A DNA stretch of 64,000 nucleotides from Apodemus sylvaticus. Its lineage: Eukaryota > Chordata > Mammalia > Rodentia > Muridae. The stretch spans positions 29,384,327 through 29,448,326 of the forward strand of contig NC_067490.1 in the NCBI RefSeq assembly GCF_947179515.1. Reading direction: 5' to 3'. Shown here one piece after another: positions 1 through 11,005 of the stretch; the stretch's first letter is position 1; every line of letters begins with the position of its first letter. The position numbers and the translations under genes were made by a program. Under the pieces are notes generated by a model that did no database searches, was not told the DNA's origin, and worked only from the letters and a program-made list of their open reading frames with translations.

Positions 1-456
1 GATTTTCCTTTTTTTTTTAAGGTACCAAAACCACAAGATGGGTTGGGTGGAAAGGCACTTAAGAGAGCAGGTAACATTAAGATGGCAGTTTCACTTCTGG
101 AAACTTACTTGTTGTGGTTGTCATATAAGTACATTGGGAGTAATTCTGTTATGGTGAAAACAGGTTAGGGTTAAAACGAATGCTGGATAAGAGATGGCCA
201 AGCTGACCAGTTAAGAGGAAGGACAGGATCTGGGGTAAAAAGCCAGTGCTGGGCTAGCAATTGAATCCCACAAACTCCCACAAAACTCACCCCCTTTACC
301 AAGGAAAAAGTGTTAGATATCACTGTTCTTTCATATATAGTTACCTCTATGCAGTGGATTGAAAAAGACTTAGTAATGGGTAAGAATACCCAGCCAGGAC
401 AAGGGACCTAAATATGAGGAACTAAGAAAGACTGCAGCTATATTATAGTATCTCCA
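1..456. other. Unique non-coding sequence
   Basis: AT-leaning intronic sequence with a short T-run near the start. I see no ORF, repeat or regulatory motif that I can name. Confidence 0.5.
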
Positions 457-458
457 GT

Positions 459-645
459 TGGGCTGGAGAGATGGCTCAGTGGTTAAGATCACAGGCTGCT
501 CTTCCAAAGGTCCTGAGTTCAAATCCCAGCAACCACATGGTGGCTCACAACCATCTGATGAGATCTGATGCCCTCTTCTGGGGCTGTCTGAAGACAGCTA
601 CAGTGTACTTACATATAATAAATAAATAAATCTTTAAAAAATATA
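459..645 (+). mobile_element. B2 SINE, nearly full length
   Basis: Begins with the tRNA-like head GGGCTGGAGAGATGGCTCAG and runs through the typical CACATGGTGGCTCACAACC body to the AATAAATAAATCTTT tail. The sequence AAAGACTGCAGCT occurs on both sides (about 426 and 645), which fits a target-site duplication. A fairly young insertion. Confidence 0.93.
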
Positions 646-1168
646 AAGACTGCAGCTCTATCATAGTAGCTATGATAAAGGGGCTAGCTTCCCCACATCA
701 TGAAACACAGAAAAGAGGAAGCACGGTCTGATTAATGGCTGACAGACCCTATGAAGGTCAGAGACCAGCAATACTTTCATGTTGGCATGACCAATGCCTG
801 ACCAGGCTTGTGGCCTGCAGACATGCCAAGACAAGATTAGAACAGGGGTTTCAACCCATACACATGACCACCTCCAAATCAGACAAACCTCAGGTGAACA
901 TGATCATCTCTCTAACTGGACCAAGGGAATGTGCATAGAAGTGTAGGCTTCTTACTGGGTCATCTTGTCTGTGAATCTCACTAACTCATGAGTTTTATGA
1001 CAGTGAACATCTAGTACACTTATGATAACAGTCTCCTTCATTCTTCAGGGCAACCCTTTTCACCCCATTTAACTACTGAATTCTTCTGTTTATTTTCCTT
1101 TGGAAACAGAAAAGGCTAAATGAAAATGTTTGTAATAGTCTTGGCCCAGATTAAGATTCCCTTGCATT
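646..1168. other. Unique non-coding sequence
   Basis: No repeat recognised. A 67-codon frame from 735 has no family resemblance and is treated as chance. Confidence 0.5.
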
Positions 1169-1169
1169 A

Positions 1170-1385
1170 GGGGCTGGGGAAGTAGCTGGTAACTCCTTGA
1201 GGTACAAGCATGAGGACCTGAGTCTGATCCTCCCAGAAGCCGATGTTAAAAAGCTGAGTGTGGCACTTTCTTGGAATCCTAGTACTGAGGACAATGCAGC
1301 AATGAGAGGATCCCTAGGACTCTTTAGTTCCCCTACTCTGCAAGCTTCAGGTCAATGGGAGATTGTAGGTTCGCACCCACTCCAC
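1170..1385 (+). mobile_element. B4-type SINE
   Basis: Starts with the ID-like head GGGGCTGGGGAAGTAGC. It continues with AAGCATGAGGACCTGAGT and a B1-like body (GGCACTTTCTTGGAATCCTAG, read as 'aatcccag'), the head-to-tail structure of rodent B4. Strongly diverged. Confidence 0.7.
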
Positions 1386-1389
1386 CAAT

Positions 1390-1935
1390 GGGCACAGCCT
1401 TTGGGGGAGAATGAATTTAGGAATTTTGACTGCACTTATTCCATGCCCCGACCAGTTTGGTGGCAGTTGTGGCTGCGAGCCCAAAGAGGCCTTCTATGGA
1501 AGATTAGGCTGCAGCTCTGTAGGTGAAGCCCCTCTCCATGGCTCCCCACAGTGGATTTTGATGAAAGAGACAACCCACAGTTCTAAACAGTTTATTGGGT
1601 TGTTCATGGTGGAAAATGGATGCATAACCCCCTTTTTCAGGATCTGACCTGAGATTACGTTTTTTGCAATGAGGAATGTCTGGGAAAGGAAGCTTATTGG
1701 TTAAGCCCTCAGGTACTTCATTAGCATGGAGAACTCTGTTTGGCGCTTACATGTCCATAGGACATGTTTCTTTTATGTGAGAAGTTGGTACATGTTCCAG
1801 GTCAGGAGTATGGCAGGGAGCTGAGAGACACCTAAGCCTCAGGTGTGTGCCCACCAACTATCTGGGTCTCAGACTGCTCTACCTTACCAAACTTCTTGGC
1901 ATGGCTTTATGTCCCATAGGAGACTGTTTCAAAAA
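1390..1935 (-). mobile_element. Possible ERV LTR, unclassified
   Basis: Read on the minus strand this block has a polyadenylation signal AATAAAC near 1590. It is preceded by a region with 'ttatgcat' and 'taaccaataagcttcc' and followed by a GC-richer tail, the usual U3-R-U5 arrangement of an LTR. I cannot name the family and the edges are uncertain. It may instead be unique DNA. Confidence 0.4.
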
Positions 1936-1946
1936 AACAAGGTATG

Positions 1947-2245
1947 GGGCTAGAGAGATGTCTCAGTGGTTAAGAACACTGGCTGCTCTTCCAGAGGACT
2001 TGTGCACAAGTATGGGAACCTGCGTACAGATCTCCAGTGCCCGTGTAAAACGTTGGCAGTGGCACATGTGTCTGTGGCCCTAGCTCTTGGAGAGATCTAT
2101 GGATCTCTCTGATCAGACAGTCTAGCCAATTAGCAAATGCAGGTTCAATGAGAGACTCTGTCTCAGAAAATAAGGTGGAGAATGATAGAGGGAGATCTCT
2201 AACTTACATACATGCATGTACACACGCATGCTATGAATATACACA
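1947..2245 (+). mobile_element. B4/B2-type SINE
   Basis: The head GGGGCTAGAGAGATGTCTCAG with CTGGCTGCTCTTCCAGAGGAC is B2-like. It is followed by the B4 3' body (GAGAGACTCTGTCTCAGAAAATAAGGTGGAGA) and a CACACGCATG tail. Confidence 0.75.
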
Positions 2246-2289
2246 CAAATAATACAAGTACAAATGAAACTAAGTTAAATAAACTGGAT

Positions 2290-2385
2290 GGCTCTTGAGG
2301 ACCAAAATCCAAGGCTGACTTCTGGCCTCCTCATGAACTTGCACGTATACAAACGTACCCAATACCGCTACACATAAAATCTGAA
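2290..2385 (+). mobile_element. B4 SINE 3' fragment
   Basis: Contains the tail motif CTGACTTCTGGCCTCCTCATG followed by an ACGTATACA-rich end, matching the 3' end of B4. No head is present. Confidence 0.5.
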
Positions 2386-3110
2386 GAAGTTGGGGAAAGA
2401 GATGACTGTACTGTCCAGGCTCTCTGAGCATACTTTGTTCTTTCTCTTCTGCAGTTGGAAATCCCATTCCCCAAACAGGAAACAAGGGCATTATACATTC
2501 AGCCTTAGCAAAGGTTTCCTGAAGGACTTCCTTCAAGGTCTTCATGCCAAATCCTCTGTAGAGGCAGGAAGAGAAGAAAGACACAGAGCAGCATTTGGGT
2601 TTTTCCTGCTCAGTATCCTCTTCATTTTCTATTAGGCAAACTACTCCAAAGATGTGAGCTATATAGGACATCCAGGACCAGAAACAGGCACAGCTACCTT
2701 GGAAGAGAATGGAACAATATACCTGGAGGGCAGGCAGAGACATCTTCAGGACCTCATCCTTCCTCCCTAGGGTAGGTTACAACTGAAATGACTAAGGCAA
2801 TACCATCCTATCCCAATGTCTTTATGTGCCTGCCTGGTCACTTCTCAGCCTTCCACACTAACCACCACCTTCACCTTAAAAACCCTCTTGGCACCCTCCA
2901 TGACCTAGACCATGGTTCAAACATATAATGTGTCTCTGGAAGATGCCACTGAACCTTGCAGTTCATACGTGTTACTAAGTAACTCTGCATCCCTCACTAA
3001 TAAAAGCACTGATATAATGATGGCTTTGTCTTTAAAAACATTGTACCCTGAGCTTGGGCACCAAGAGACTTTACAGGGACCAAGAGTGACCATTAGTAAA
3101 CGACTCAACA
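2386..3110. other. Unique non-coding sequence
   Basis: Two overlapping open frames on opposite strands (157 codons minus, 81 codons plus) lack recognisable domains and are probably chance. No interspersed repeat recognised. Confidence 0.5.
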
Positions 3111-3302
3111 CTTTTTTTAAAAAAGATTTATTTATTTATTTTATGTATATGAGTACACTGTCGCTCTTTTAGACACGCCAAAAGAGGGCATCGGATGCCA
3201 TGACAGATGGTTGTGAACCACCATGTGGTTGCTAGGAATTGAACTCAGGACCTCTTGAAGAGAACAGTCAGTGCTCTTAACCATTGAGCCACTTCTCTAG
3301 CC
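3111..3302 (-). mobile_element. B2 SINE
   Basis: Reverse-strand B2: T-rich start, AAGATTTATTTATTTATTTTATGTATATGAGTACACTG, the CCACCATGTGGTTGCT core, and an end at AACCATTGAGCCACTTCTC. Confidence 0.92.
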
Positions 3303-3329
3303 TGGCTTAACATCTCAGACATCAGCTTT

Positions 3330-3535
3330 ACTCTATTTATTTGCTTATTTATTTACTTATGTTATGTTGAGATAGGGTCTCACTATGTAGCTCTGGCTGG
3401 CCTGCATCTTACTATATGGTTTAGTCTGGCTTTAAACATACCAAGATCCACCTGCCTTGTCTCCCAACTGGTAGAATCCCAGTCCTCATGCTTGTGGCAC
3501 AAATGCTTTACCACAGAAGCATTTCCCCATCCCAA
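3330..3535 (-). mobile_element. B4/B1-type SINE
   Basis: The reverse-strand B1 motif GAGATAGGGTCTCACTATGTAGCTCTGGCTGGCCTG continues into a decayed ID-like head (CACAAATGCTTTACCACAG), indicating B4. Confidence 0.75.
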
Positions 3536-3947
3536 AGCTGCTGTTTTAGGTAGGACTGATAAGATCAAAGTGGGCAGGGGATCCCTCTCCTATGAACAGG
3601 GCAGTGGTAGGTAATGCAGTAAGACAAAAGCAGCAGGATAGAGAGTACAGCAGCTAGAGCCTGGACAGGAGTGATAAAACCTGCAAGAAGGGTGTGGGGT
3701 GCACCAGGAAGCCAGGCAGAGAAGCCAAGGTAACAGACTAGGTGGGGCAGAGAGGGAGGTATCAGGCTCTAGCATTGTTAACATTTTTCTTCACATTCTT
3801 TCATGCACATAGCAACAAAACAGGCCTGGAGAAGTACAGCCTGAGCTGTACATTTATGTAGCCATAATCTTGCCCATTGAACACTAGAATTTAAAGCGTA
3901 CTTCGAATCTAATAAAAAACGTTTTTACAAGCCCACAAAATTAACCA
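3536..3947. other. Unique non-coding sequence
   Basis: No recognisable repeat or exon. It includes one ordinary 64-codon minus frame (3590-3784) with no family resemblance. Confidence 0.5.
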
Positions 3948-4148
3948 GATCTATCTCAACTGGTAGAATGCTTGCCTAGTATGGATGAAATTGTGGGTTC
4001 TAACCCTGGTACCACATAAAAACTGGGCCTGGGGTGCCCAATGCTGGACAGGTGGCAGCAGAGGGATCAGAATCAAAATCATCCCTGGTGCATGCATGGC
4101 TGAGTGCAAGGTCAGCAAGGCTAAATCAGACCCTGACTTTCAAGGTGT
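3948..4148 (+). mobile_element. B4 SINE
   Basis: ID-like head (CTCAACTGGTAGAATGCTTGCCTAGTATGGATG, ending TTCTAACCCTGGTACCAC) followed by a very decayed B1-like body (GGTCAGCAAGGCTAAATCAGACCCTG). Confidence 0.6.
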
Positions 4149-4150
4149 GA

Positions 4151-4225
4151 TGGAGGCACAGAGGTGACTCAGCAGGGTAAGCACTACCTTGCAAGTATAA
4201 GGAATTGAGTTTGATCCCTAGAGTG
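4151..4225 (+). mobile_element. ID-like SINE fragment
   Basis: GACTCAGCAGGGTAAGCACTACCTTGCAAGTATAAGGAATTGAGTTTGATCCC follows the tRNA-Ala-derived ID pattern, with recognisable A-box and B-box spacing. Confidence 0.55.
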
Positions 4226-4370
4226 CTCTTTCCTTTGATATATTCACTTGTTTTTGTGATAGGGTCATAGCAATCAAATATATTATTAAACTGATATAGA
4301 TTCTGTTTAGATACCAGTTTAAACCAGCCAACAATAGAAGCATATACACCTCCCCCACCCCACCCCCCCA

Positions 4371-4495
4371 GACAGGGGTTCTCTGTGTAGCCCTGGCTGG
4401 CCTGGAACTCATTCTGTAGACCAGGCTGGCCTCGAACTCAGAAATCTGCCTGCCTCTGCCTCCCAAAGTGCTGGGATTAAAGGCGTGTGCCTGGC
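4371..4495 (-). mobile_element. B1 SINE
   Basis: Reverse B1 from GACAGGGGTTCTCTGTGTAGCC through CTGGCCTCGAACTCAG to GTGCTGGGATTAAAGGCGTG. A C-rich stretch replaces the usual T tail. Confidence 0.93.
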
Positions 4496-5144
4496 AGAAA
4501 CATATTCTTAAAACACGTCATTACAAACCAGGCATTAAATAATGGTGAGGCATCTCTGTTCTTTTTGTCAGGCAGGACAGCAGTATGTGGTTTTATAATA
4601 AAGTGTCTATCTCAGAGAGCAACTCTGAGCTAGTACAGACTGATATCTGATTCTGCCTTTAAATATTTAATTAAAAGAGGAAAAAGAATGTGAAGCAAGT
4701 TGGGCAACAGCGCAATGACATGCAGGCAGTGAGAGTGCAGAAGAGTCATTTCTTGTTTGTATAAAATATTTTCCTAACAGTCTTTTCTAATGAGGCCTCT
4801 GAGGATGTTAACTCTCCAAACAAAGGCACATATCTTGTCTAAGATCAGACAAAGTACATTCAAGGACACGTTAAATTCCAAAAGGAGGTCACTAGGAAGG
4901 AGGAGAGATCCTTCTAAGTGGAGGAGTGAGGAGTGCCTCAAGAGAATAGTGAGCAGGCGCAGAGACTCATAAACAGAGAACTCACAATTCTATTTTGAAT
5001 CTAGTCTACATGATTTACATGTCATGTGGAAAAAAGTTATAAAGAGTGTGAATTTAGGCTGAAAAGGATTATAAACTTGGAGATACAGAGTTTGGTGGTC
5101 CTTTACACAACAGTGTAAGCCACAGGAGCAGAAAAAGACATTCT

Positions 5145-5195
<51 letters not shown>

Positions 5196-6115
5196 GGGAT
5201 GGGAGTAGGGTTCATGCTTTTTCAGGGAAACATGTTGCCAAGAATAAATACACAAAATCAAGAATAGCACATACACTTACATGCATGATTCCTTTACATG
5301 TTTCTAACTGAATCATCCTAAACAAGAACCCTTCAAGTCCTGAACAGCTTTCCTCAATCCTCCACTCCTGTCACACCCTGATCTTCCACTCTTAGTAGAT
5401 GACCCCTTCTACTTTAGAGAAAACATTCATCTTCTGAAGGTGACCACCACAACTGCCTTCAGGGCCTATTTCCCACTATTCTCTTATTTCAAGATGACCT
5501 CTATTCCACTGGGACTCAGTAAACAACACAAAACCCACTCCATGCTAAGTTTATATAACTGTCATACTAAAGATAGTATACAGTAACCAATCATGATGTT
5601 AATATTTTACATATTAGTTGATTTACTCGAGTGGTATCCTATTTTATATAAGCAGAAACAAGGCCAAAACTTGCTATGTGATGGTAACAGGATCTGAATG
5701 TGCACAAAGGCCTTAGTTATAACCACAGCACTATGTTGCCTCTCTCAAAATAAGGAACTGAATCTTAAAGGTTATAATTCCTCAACATAGTATCAGATAA
5801 CAACAACAACAAAACAAACCAATTCACTACAGCTTGCTTAGTAATGCAAAAGTATACAGTGTATAAATTCATAATAAAGAAACAACCCGTTTTGCTATTA
5901 AAAAATATAAATACATAACAGAACCATAAAGACATGCACAGAGGTGACAGGCTAAATCCAATAAAGTTGCCTCCTACGGGAAAAGCACAGAGAGACCAGC
6001 TAACTAGAAGAAAGTATGCAAAGAGCTTTCAAGTACACTTATGATATTTTACTTCTTAAGATAGCTGCTGCATATTAGAAGTTCTTCTTATTAACTTCTA
6101 TTGCAAAGAAATGAA
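4496..6115. other. Unique intronic sequence with one microsatellite
   Basis: About 1.6 kb without a recognisable interspersed repeat apart from the (GT)n tract. No credible exon. Confidence 0.5.
5149..5194 (+). repeat. (GT)n microsatellite
   Basis: Uninterrupted GT dinucleotide run of about 23 units. Confidence 0.98.
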
Positions 6116-6117
6116 AC

Positions 6118-6272
6118 CAGCCCGGTGGCTCTTGCCTGTAGCTCTGGTACTAGGGGTGCTGTGACAAGACGACTACTAGAATTTGAGGCCAGCCTGGACT
6201 ACAAAGTGATTTCGAGGCCAGCCTGGACTAGAGGGAGACCCTGTGAGTCTCTGTACTAGAATGAGCCAAAAT
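6118..6272 (+). mobile_element. Old B1 SINE
   Basis: CCCGGTGGCTCTTGCCTGTA head and two adjacent copies of GAGGCCAGCCTGGACTA in the middle, then GAGACCCTGTGAGTCTC. The doubled motif suggests a local duplication in the B1 body. Confidence 0.7.
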
Positions 6273-6497
6273 AAACACACAAATGCAAGCCTACAATACA
6301 GATATCTTAGACTATGTAAGGCTCCAGTTCCTTAGTGCTCTTTCTGCCACCGTGTGGCTCCGACAGATAGTACAAGCACACAATTTTCAGACAACCAGCA
6401 CTGTTAACGTTCAGGTCATTACTGCAGGAGTAGAAACACAAAGAGCCACCATTTGATACATAATCAATTCTAAAAATCAATTCTATAAAAATATTTT

Positions 6498-6562
6498 GGG
6501 CTAGGGGTGTATCTTAGAGGGCTTGCTAAACATACCAAGGCTCAGCAGTGAAAACACCACCA
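6498..6562 (+). mobile_element. ID-like SINE fragment
   Basis: GGGCTAGGGGTGTATCTTAGAGGGCTTGCTAAACATACCAAGGCTCAGCA is a decayed ID/tRNA-like head. Confidence 0.5.
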
Positions 6563-6705
6563 TCATCCTGTTAGCCTATTTATTTCCAACTATGCAACTT
6601 CCAAACAGAAGATTTAAATAAGGAACTCACATAAAGGAACAGTAATATGAAACTTACTGGGCATAAATTATAAAATGAAAAAAAAAAAAAAAACCCAGTG
6701 TGAGA

Positions 6706-6840
6706 GGCTGGGTGGTGACGGTGACTGTCTTTACCCCAGTACTTGGAGGCTAAGGCAGGCAGATCAACAGAGTGAGATCTACAGAGTGAGTTCTAAGATA
6801 GCCAGAGCTACACAGAGAAACCCTGGAAAAAGAAAACAAG
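6706..6840 (+). mobile_element. B1 SINE
   Basis: GGCTGGGTGGTGACGGTG head, TTGGAGGCTAAGGCAGGCAGATC, and AGCTACACAGAGAAACCCTGG. Preceded by a 16-base A-run. Confidence 0.82.
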
Positions 6841-7010
6841 TAAGAACAGAGGGGAAGCCTTGCTTTTAGGCATAACTAAGTAAATAAACGCTTACATATA
6901 TACTTCAAAACTAGTAAGTAAGTAATATGGAAAGAATATAGAAACTTAGTCTATAGTATTACTAATTCATGTGTAAAATTTAGGATTCCCCTCTTTTCCC
7001 TGAAACTCCT

Positions 7011-7130
7011 TTTTGAGACAAGGTATCACTATGTGGTCTTGGCCTGAAAATTACTATATAGACAAAGCTGGCCTTGAACTCAGAGACCCACCTGCTTCTT
7101 CCTCACTGTACCCTAGATCAGCACAACTGT
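7011..7130 (-). mobile_element. Old B1/B4 SINE
   Basis: Reverse B1 pattern TTTTGAGACAAGGTATCACTATGTGGTC with AAGCTGGCCTTGAACTCAGAGACCCACCTGC. Confidence 0.7.
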
Positions 7131-7224
7131 GTCTTCTTGACTCTGCTATTCTTTATGCAAATGAACTCATGGTTGGTTCATGCTGCTTCTATTCTGTGAA
7201 GCCTTCCCAATGAGGTAGAGGGAG

Positions 7225-7385
7225 CTCTGTGCTGAGATTTCACTGAACTTCACAGGAAGCACCCTTACATTTGTCCTACCATATGCTGTTCACTGCTGGG
7301 CCATTTCCCTCAGTGACCCCTACAGTGTGGCAAACAGCATGCAGACAAATACTTGCTGAGTAACTCAAGTTCAGGAACTTCATAG
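7225..7385 (+). mobile_element. Possible L2 LINE 3' end
   Basis: CTGTTCACTGCTGGGCC...AGTGTGGCAAACAGCATGCAGACAAATACTTGCTGAGTAA resembles the conserved L2 end ('ttcactgctgtatccccag ... aataaatacttgttgaatga'). Ancient and diverged. Confidence 0.45.
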
Positions 7386-7799
7386 AAACATGAGAAGGTG
7401 TTTATATATTGTGAAGCTTATTTTTTAGTGATGTCTACAGATATACACCAACACATATACATGTAACGGAAATGTACAAAACAAGGCCCTTGGTCCACAA
7501 AGACACAATCTGACAGACTTCCTATAAAGTCTTACTTTAGTAAACTATCACCTTCATCTCTTTTTGCTTTGCTTTTCTCCCTCTTGCCCCAGACTCTTGA
7601 ACTTGGGGTTCCAGGCAGGCGGGTGCCAGACCTTCAGATGCTGAAGCTCAGCATGAAGCCGTAATACAAATGAAAACCAGTCCACTCCGGCCAGGTGCCA
7701 GCAACCTCTTCTTCTCAGAGCACAGTCCTTTCTTTCCTTCCACATCACGGGGTTTTCAGTTTCTTGTGGCGGGAACTACCAAACTACTGAATAAGGTTA
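7386..7799. other. Unique non-coding sequence
   Basis: No repeat recognised. A 64-codon minus-strand frame (7554-7748) has no family resemblance and lacks clear splice sites. Confidence 0.5.
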
Positions 7800-8135
7800 G
7801 AGGAGCCCCATGGGAGGAACAGTGACGTCAGCCTGTCGGCCACCCAGACGCCCCAGGGCTCCCAGGGACTCCATCAACCAAGGGGCACACATGGTTCCAG
7901 CCAAAAATGTGGCAGAGGAAGGCCTTGTTGGGCATCAGTGGGAGGAATGGTCCTTGGTCAGGTAAACTCTCAAAAGAGGCCCGAACAAAGGGAGGGGGGG
8001 GTGGTGGTGGAGAAGCATATACATGGAGGCAGGGGGAAGGGGGAGGAGGAGGGGCTAGGGGGTCTTGGGGAGGGAGGATATCGGGAAAGGTTTTACCATT
8101 GGCAATATAAATGAAGACGATATTCAATTAAAAAA
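7800..8135 (+). mobile_element. L1 3' end, 5'-truncated
   Basis: CATCAACCAAGGGGCACACATGGTTCCAGCC, ATGTGGCAGAGGAAGGCCTTG and GGGCATCAGTGGGAGGAATGGTCCTTGGTC are diagnostic of the mouse L1 3' UTR. A G-rich polypurine tract (7990-8075) and an A-tail end it. Confidence 0.85.
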
Positions 8136-9200
8136 AAAAAAAGACCTGATACCCTGAAAATGGTAGAGGCAAAAAGTAAAAAGAAAAAGAAAAAAGAAAA
8201 ATGTTAGATGCTAAATATTTTAAGTGCATCCAGTTACCAGATTTTTCTTTAGCAGATGTTTACTTAAGCAGATGTAAACACCGGATACCACACTTCAAGA
8301 GAGAATGTTCCAAAGACCCACATAATCATTTAGCGTTTGAAAGACCAAGGAACAGGTTTATGAAAAGAAAAATTGGTCCTCAGCCTCAACTGCACCTGCA
8401 CTGGTACAAACATAAAAGAAGAAACAGGTGGGCTGGTGCGCACCCGGACCAAGGGGCCTCACTACTTAGCACTACACCCCGTACAGCACTGTTAATAGCT
8501 GAGCAGGAACTGAAAACAAGACAAAAAGCCTACTCCTCTGGGGAACAGAACCTTCCTCCTTTCCTCCCTTCCCCACATGAGTCACCTCCCAGGCTTCCGG
8601 TATCCAATGAGCAAGGCTTAATTAATCCTAAATAAATTTCCAAACTAGCAATGTTATCTGACATAAAATGCTAGTAAGTACCTAAAGACCTCAGCTTTAA
8701 TCTCCCCTTCCAAACACTGCACTAATCAAGCTTGCTTTCTTCCTAAAACATAAAATAACTTCCATTCTATTAAAGGTTCGGGGGCTGAGGGGGAGAGATT
8801 GATAAAGAAATTTAACATAAAAAGTATTAATTCTTAAAACCACAAATTCCCCAGGAAACATCTTCACTTGGTAGTCATATTGTGACTAGAAACACAGAAA
8901 CTGAACCATGGTAAAAATTTATTTTGGGGTAGAAAGAGCTTTCTAAGATTTTCAAATCACATCCATGATCCACCTGAGGGCGTTACTTTATCTATTTTAG
9001 TTTTCCATGAACTGTATACTGGAAGACTGAATGACAGGAGGAGCTTGTGATGGATACTTAACCATGTAGTGTAATCTGTACCTTCCAGGACGACTGCAGA
9101 GCTAAGAGGTGAATCAGTGTTGAGACCAGCTGGGCAAACTTGAAGAGTGTGCTTCAAAGGAACAACAAAACTGTTCAAGTCTCATGGTCTAAAATATATT
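8136..9200. other. Unique intronic sequence
   Basis: No repeat recognised. The 144-codon frame at 8201-8635 is basic and low in hydrophobic clusters, with no domain I recognise and no ribosomal or splice context. Confidence 0.5.
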
Positions 9201-9204
9201 TAAC

Positions 9205-9310
9205 AGGGTGTGGAGATGTTCACTGGTAACTCCAGCACTCCGGAGACCAAGAATCAGAAATCTGAGACCAGTCTGGGTTATGTAGTAAAACACTGTTTGA
9301 TTTATTTTAA
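9205..9310 (+). mobile_element. Old B1/B4 SINE fragment
   Basis: GGGTGTGGAGATGTTCACTGGTAACTCCAGCACTC...CTGAGACCAGTCTGGGTTATGTAG follows B1 but is strongly diverged. Confidence 0.55.
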
Positions 9311-9316
9311 AACAAA

Positions 9317-9390
9317 GTCGGTTGGTCTGGAACCCCTCCTGTCTTTGCCTCTGGAGTGGTGGGAATAAAGGTGTGTTGTGCTTGGCTAGA
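9317..9390 (-). mobile_element. B1 SINE fragment
   Basis: Reverse B1 end: GGTCTGGAACCCCTCCTGTCTTTGCCTCTGGAGTGGTGGGAATAAAGGTGTG. Confidence 0.55.
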
Positions 9391-9481
9391 ACCAAAATTA
9401 AGGGGGGAGGGGGAGTTCAAAATTCGTAAGATTCCCAGTATACTGACTTTCACAGAGCAGATACCAATGAGTAGGTATGAT

Positions 9482-9514
9482 AACAGACAAACAAACAAAC
9501 AAAACAAAACAAAA
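9482..9514 (+). repeat. (CAAA)n / (AAAAC)n tract
   Basis: ACAAACAAACAAACAAAACAAAACAAAAAC simple repeat. Confidence 0.9.
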
Positions 9515-9563
9515 ACTCTGGCAGTAATTAAGAATACCCAAGGAACTACTTAGAAGTAAATCT

Positions 9564-9750
9564 GTGGGCTGGAGAGTTGGCTCAGCAGTTAAGAGCATTG
9601 GCAGTTCTTCCAGAGGACCCAGGTTCAGTTCCCAGCAACCACATGGCAGCTCACAACTGTCTGCAATTCCAGTTCCAGGGGATCTAAGACCCTCACACAG
9701 ACATACATGCAGGCAAAATACCAATGGACATAAAATAAAAATTAAAAATA
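9564..9750 (+). mobile_element. B3/B2 SINE
   Basis: GGGCTGGAGAGTTGGCTCAGCAG head, CAGTTCCAGGGGATCTAAGACCCTC body and ACATGCAGGCAAAATACC tail, the B3 variant of B2. Confidence 0.9.
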
Positions 9751-10020
9751 AGTTAATTTGCAATTTGCAGAATTTATGTGAGGATTCAAACAACATTTCT
9801 TTGCATTATAGACCAAAAAAAAAAAGTATACAAAATCATAAAACCATTCAGTAATGTAGGAAAGGAACTGTTTGCAGGCAAAGACAACCAAGTACCTAAT
9901 CCAGTCAATGATATGAAACAGCACCCTCTGGTGTCTGTTTGTGAGTCTGCTACTTTTCAATTACCAAAAAAATAACATTTTAAATGTTCCACTTAATAGA
10001 GAAGGCTTTATAGAAAAGTA

Positions 10021-10200
10021 ATCCAGTGAGAAAGCTCAGTGTGCAGAAGGTGCAATCCTTCAAGGCCTGATGACTGTTGTCGAATGTCAGACTTCATATG
10101 TTGGAAGGAGAGGTATTTCTCTGATCTCTACACTCGTGCTGCGCCCCTTATGCGCCCCCCCCCACACACATACAAATAAATAAATGTAATGTAAAAAATA
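10021..10200 (+). mobile_element. Degraded B2/B3-like SINE
   Basis: CCAGTGAGAAAGCTCAGTGTGCAGAAGG head and CTGATCTCTACACTCGTGCTGCGCCC with ACACACATACAAATAAATAAATGT tail. Heavily mutated. Confidence 0.55.
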
Positions 10201-10215
10201 AGAAGTGTTATCATC

Positions 10216-10372
10216 ATGGAACTAGGAAGATGGCTCAGTAGGAAAAGTCCTTGCTGGTCAAGCATTAAGTCCCGAGTATGGATCTCTGCATTTGAGCCCT
10301 GCCTGGTCTACAGATTAAGGTTCAGGAGAGCCAGAGAAACCCTATCTCAAAACAAACACACAAACAACAAAA
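10216..10372 (+). mobile_element. B4 SINE
   Basis: ID-like head (GGAAGATGGCTCAGTAGGAAAAGTCCTTGC) joined to a B1 3' half (CCTGCCTGGTCTACAGATTAAGGTTCAGGAGAGCCAGAGAAACCC). Confidence 0.75.
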
Positions 10373-10399
10373 GATCTAAGTACAGATTCTTAACAGCCC

Positions 10400-10640
10400 T
10401 TGTAAAAGCTGCACGTGACAGCACACAGCTGTTAATTTCAGCACTGAGGAGGAGTTAGGGATGGAGACAGAGGGATGCTGGGGATGCAGGGCTGGCCAGG
10501 TAGTCTAGGAAACAGCAAACTCCAGATTCAGTGAAAGACTCTTCTTAAAAAATAAGGTGTACAATTACAGAGAGGAATACTAGACACTAACTGCTGGCCT
10601 CTACCCATTTCACAGGTGTACACATGAATGCATACTCTCT
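10400..10640 (+). mobile_element. B4 SINE 3' part
   Basis: GGCCAGGTAGTCTAGG...CTCCAGATTCAGTGAAAGACTC and AAAAAATAAGGTGTACAATTACAGAGAGGAATACTAGACACTAACTGCTGGCCTC match the B4 3' body. Confidence 0.65.
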
Positions 10641-10732
10641 CTCCTATATTACGAAGAAAGATTTTGTATGCATGTTCTTTTTTGGGCCTTTTTTTCCCCT
10701 GTGAAGGTCCTATATGTCTTTGATTATTTTTA

Positions 10733-10757
10733 CTAATTAATTAATTAATTAATTAAT
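10733..10757 (+). repeat. (TTAA)n tract
   Basis: TTAATTAATTAATTAATTAAT simple repeat. Confidence 0.9.
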
Positions 10758-10837
10758 CAACTAACTTTTCATCCAGTTTCCCCTCCCTGCTTGCCTCTTG
10801 GCCCTCCCCTAACCCTTGTCTTTATCCCAAGGGCCTT

Positions 10838-11005
10838 TTTCTTTTTAAGTTTTTTTTTCTTTTTGTGTATTTGTGTTTGTCTACATGTATGTGCATATAC
10901 CATGTGCATGGTTGTTGCCTGCAGGGCATTAGATGCTTTGGTACTGGAGTTATTACAGACAGTTTGAGCCACCATGTGGGTGCTGGGAAACTACAATAAC
11001 CAGAA
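10838..11005 (-). mobile_element. B3 SINE
   Basis: Reverse B3: TTGTGTATTTGTGTTTGTCTACATGTATGTGCATATACCATGTGCATG, then AGCCACCATGTGGGTGCTGGGAA. Confidence 0.72.

Noticed and set aside
2270..2743. 157-codon minus-strand frame with hydrophobic and Cys-rich segments
   Set aside because: Starts in unique DNA and ends in a B4 tail, with no domain or conservation evidence available.
8201..8635. 144-codon plus-strand frame
   Set aside because: No recognised domain, repeat-flanked intronic setting, no splice signals at the edges and unremarkable composition.
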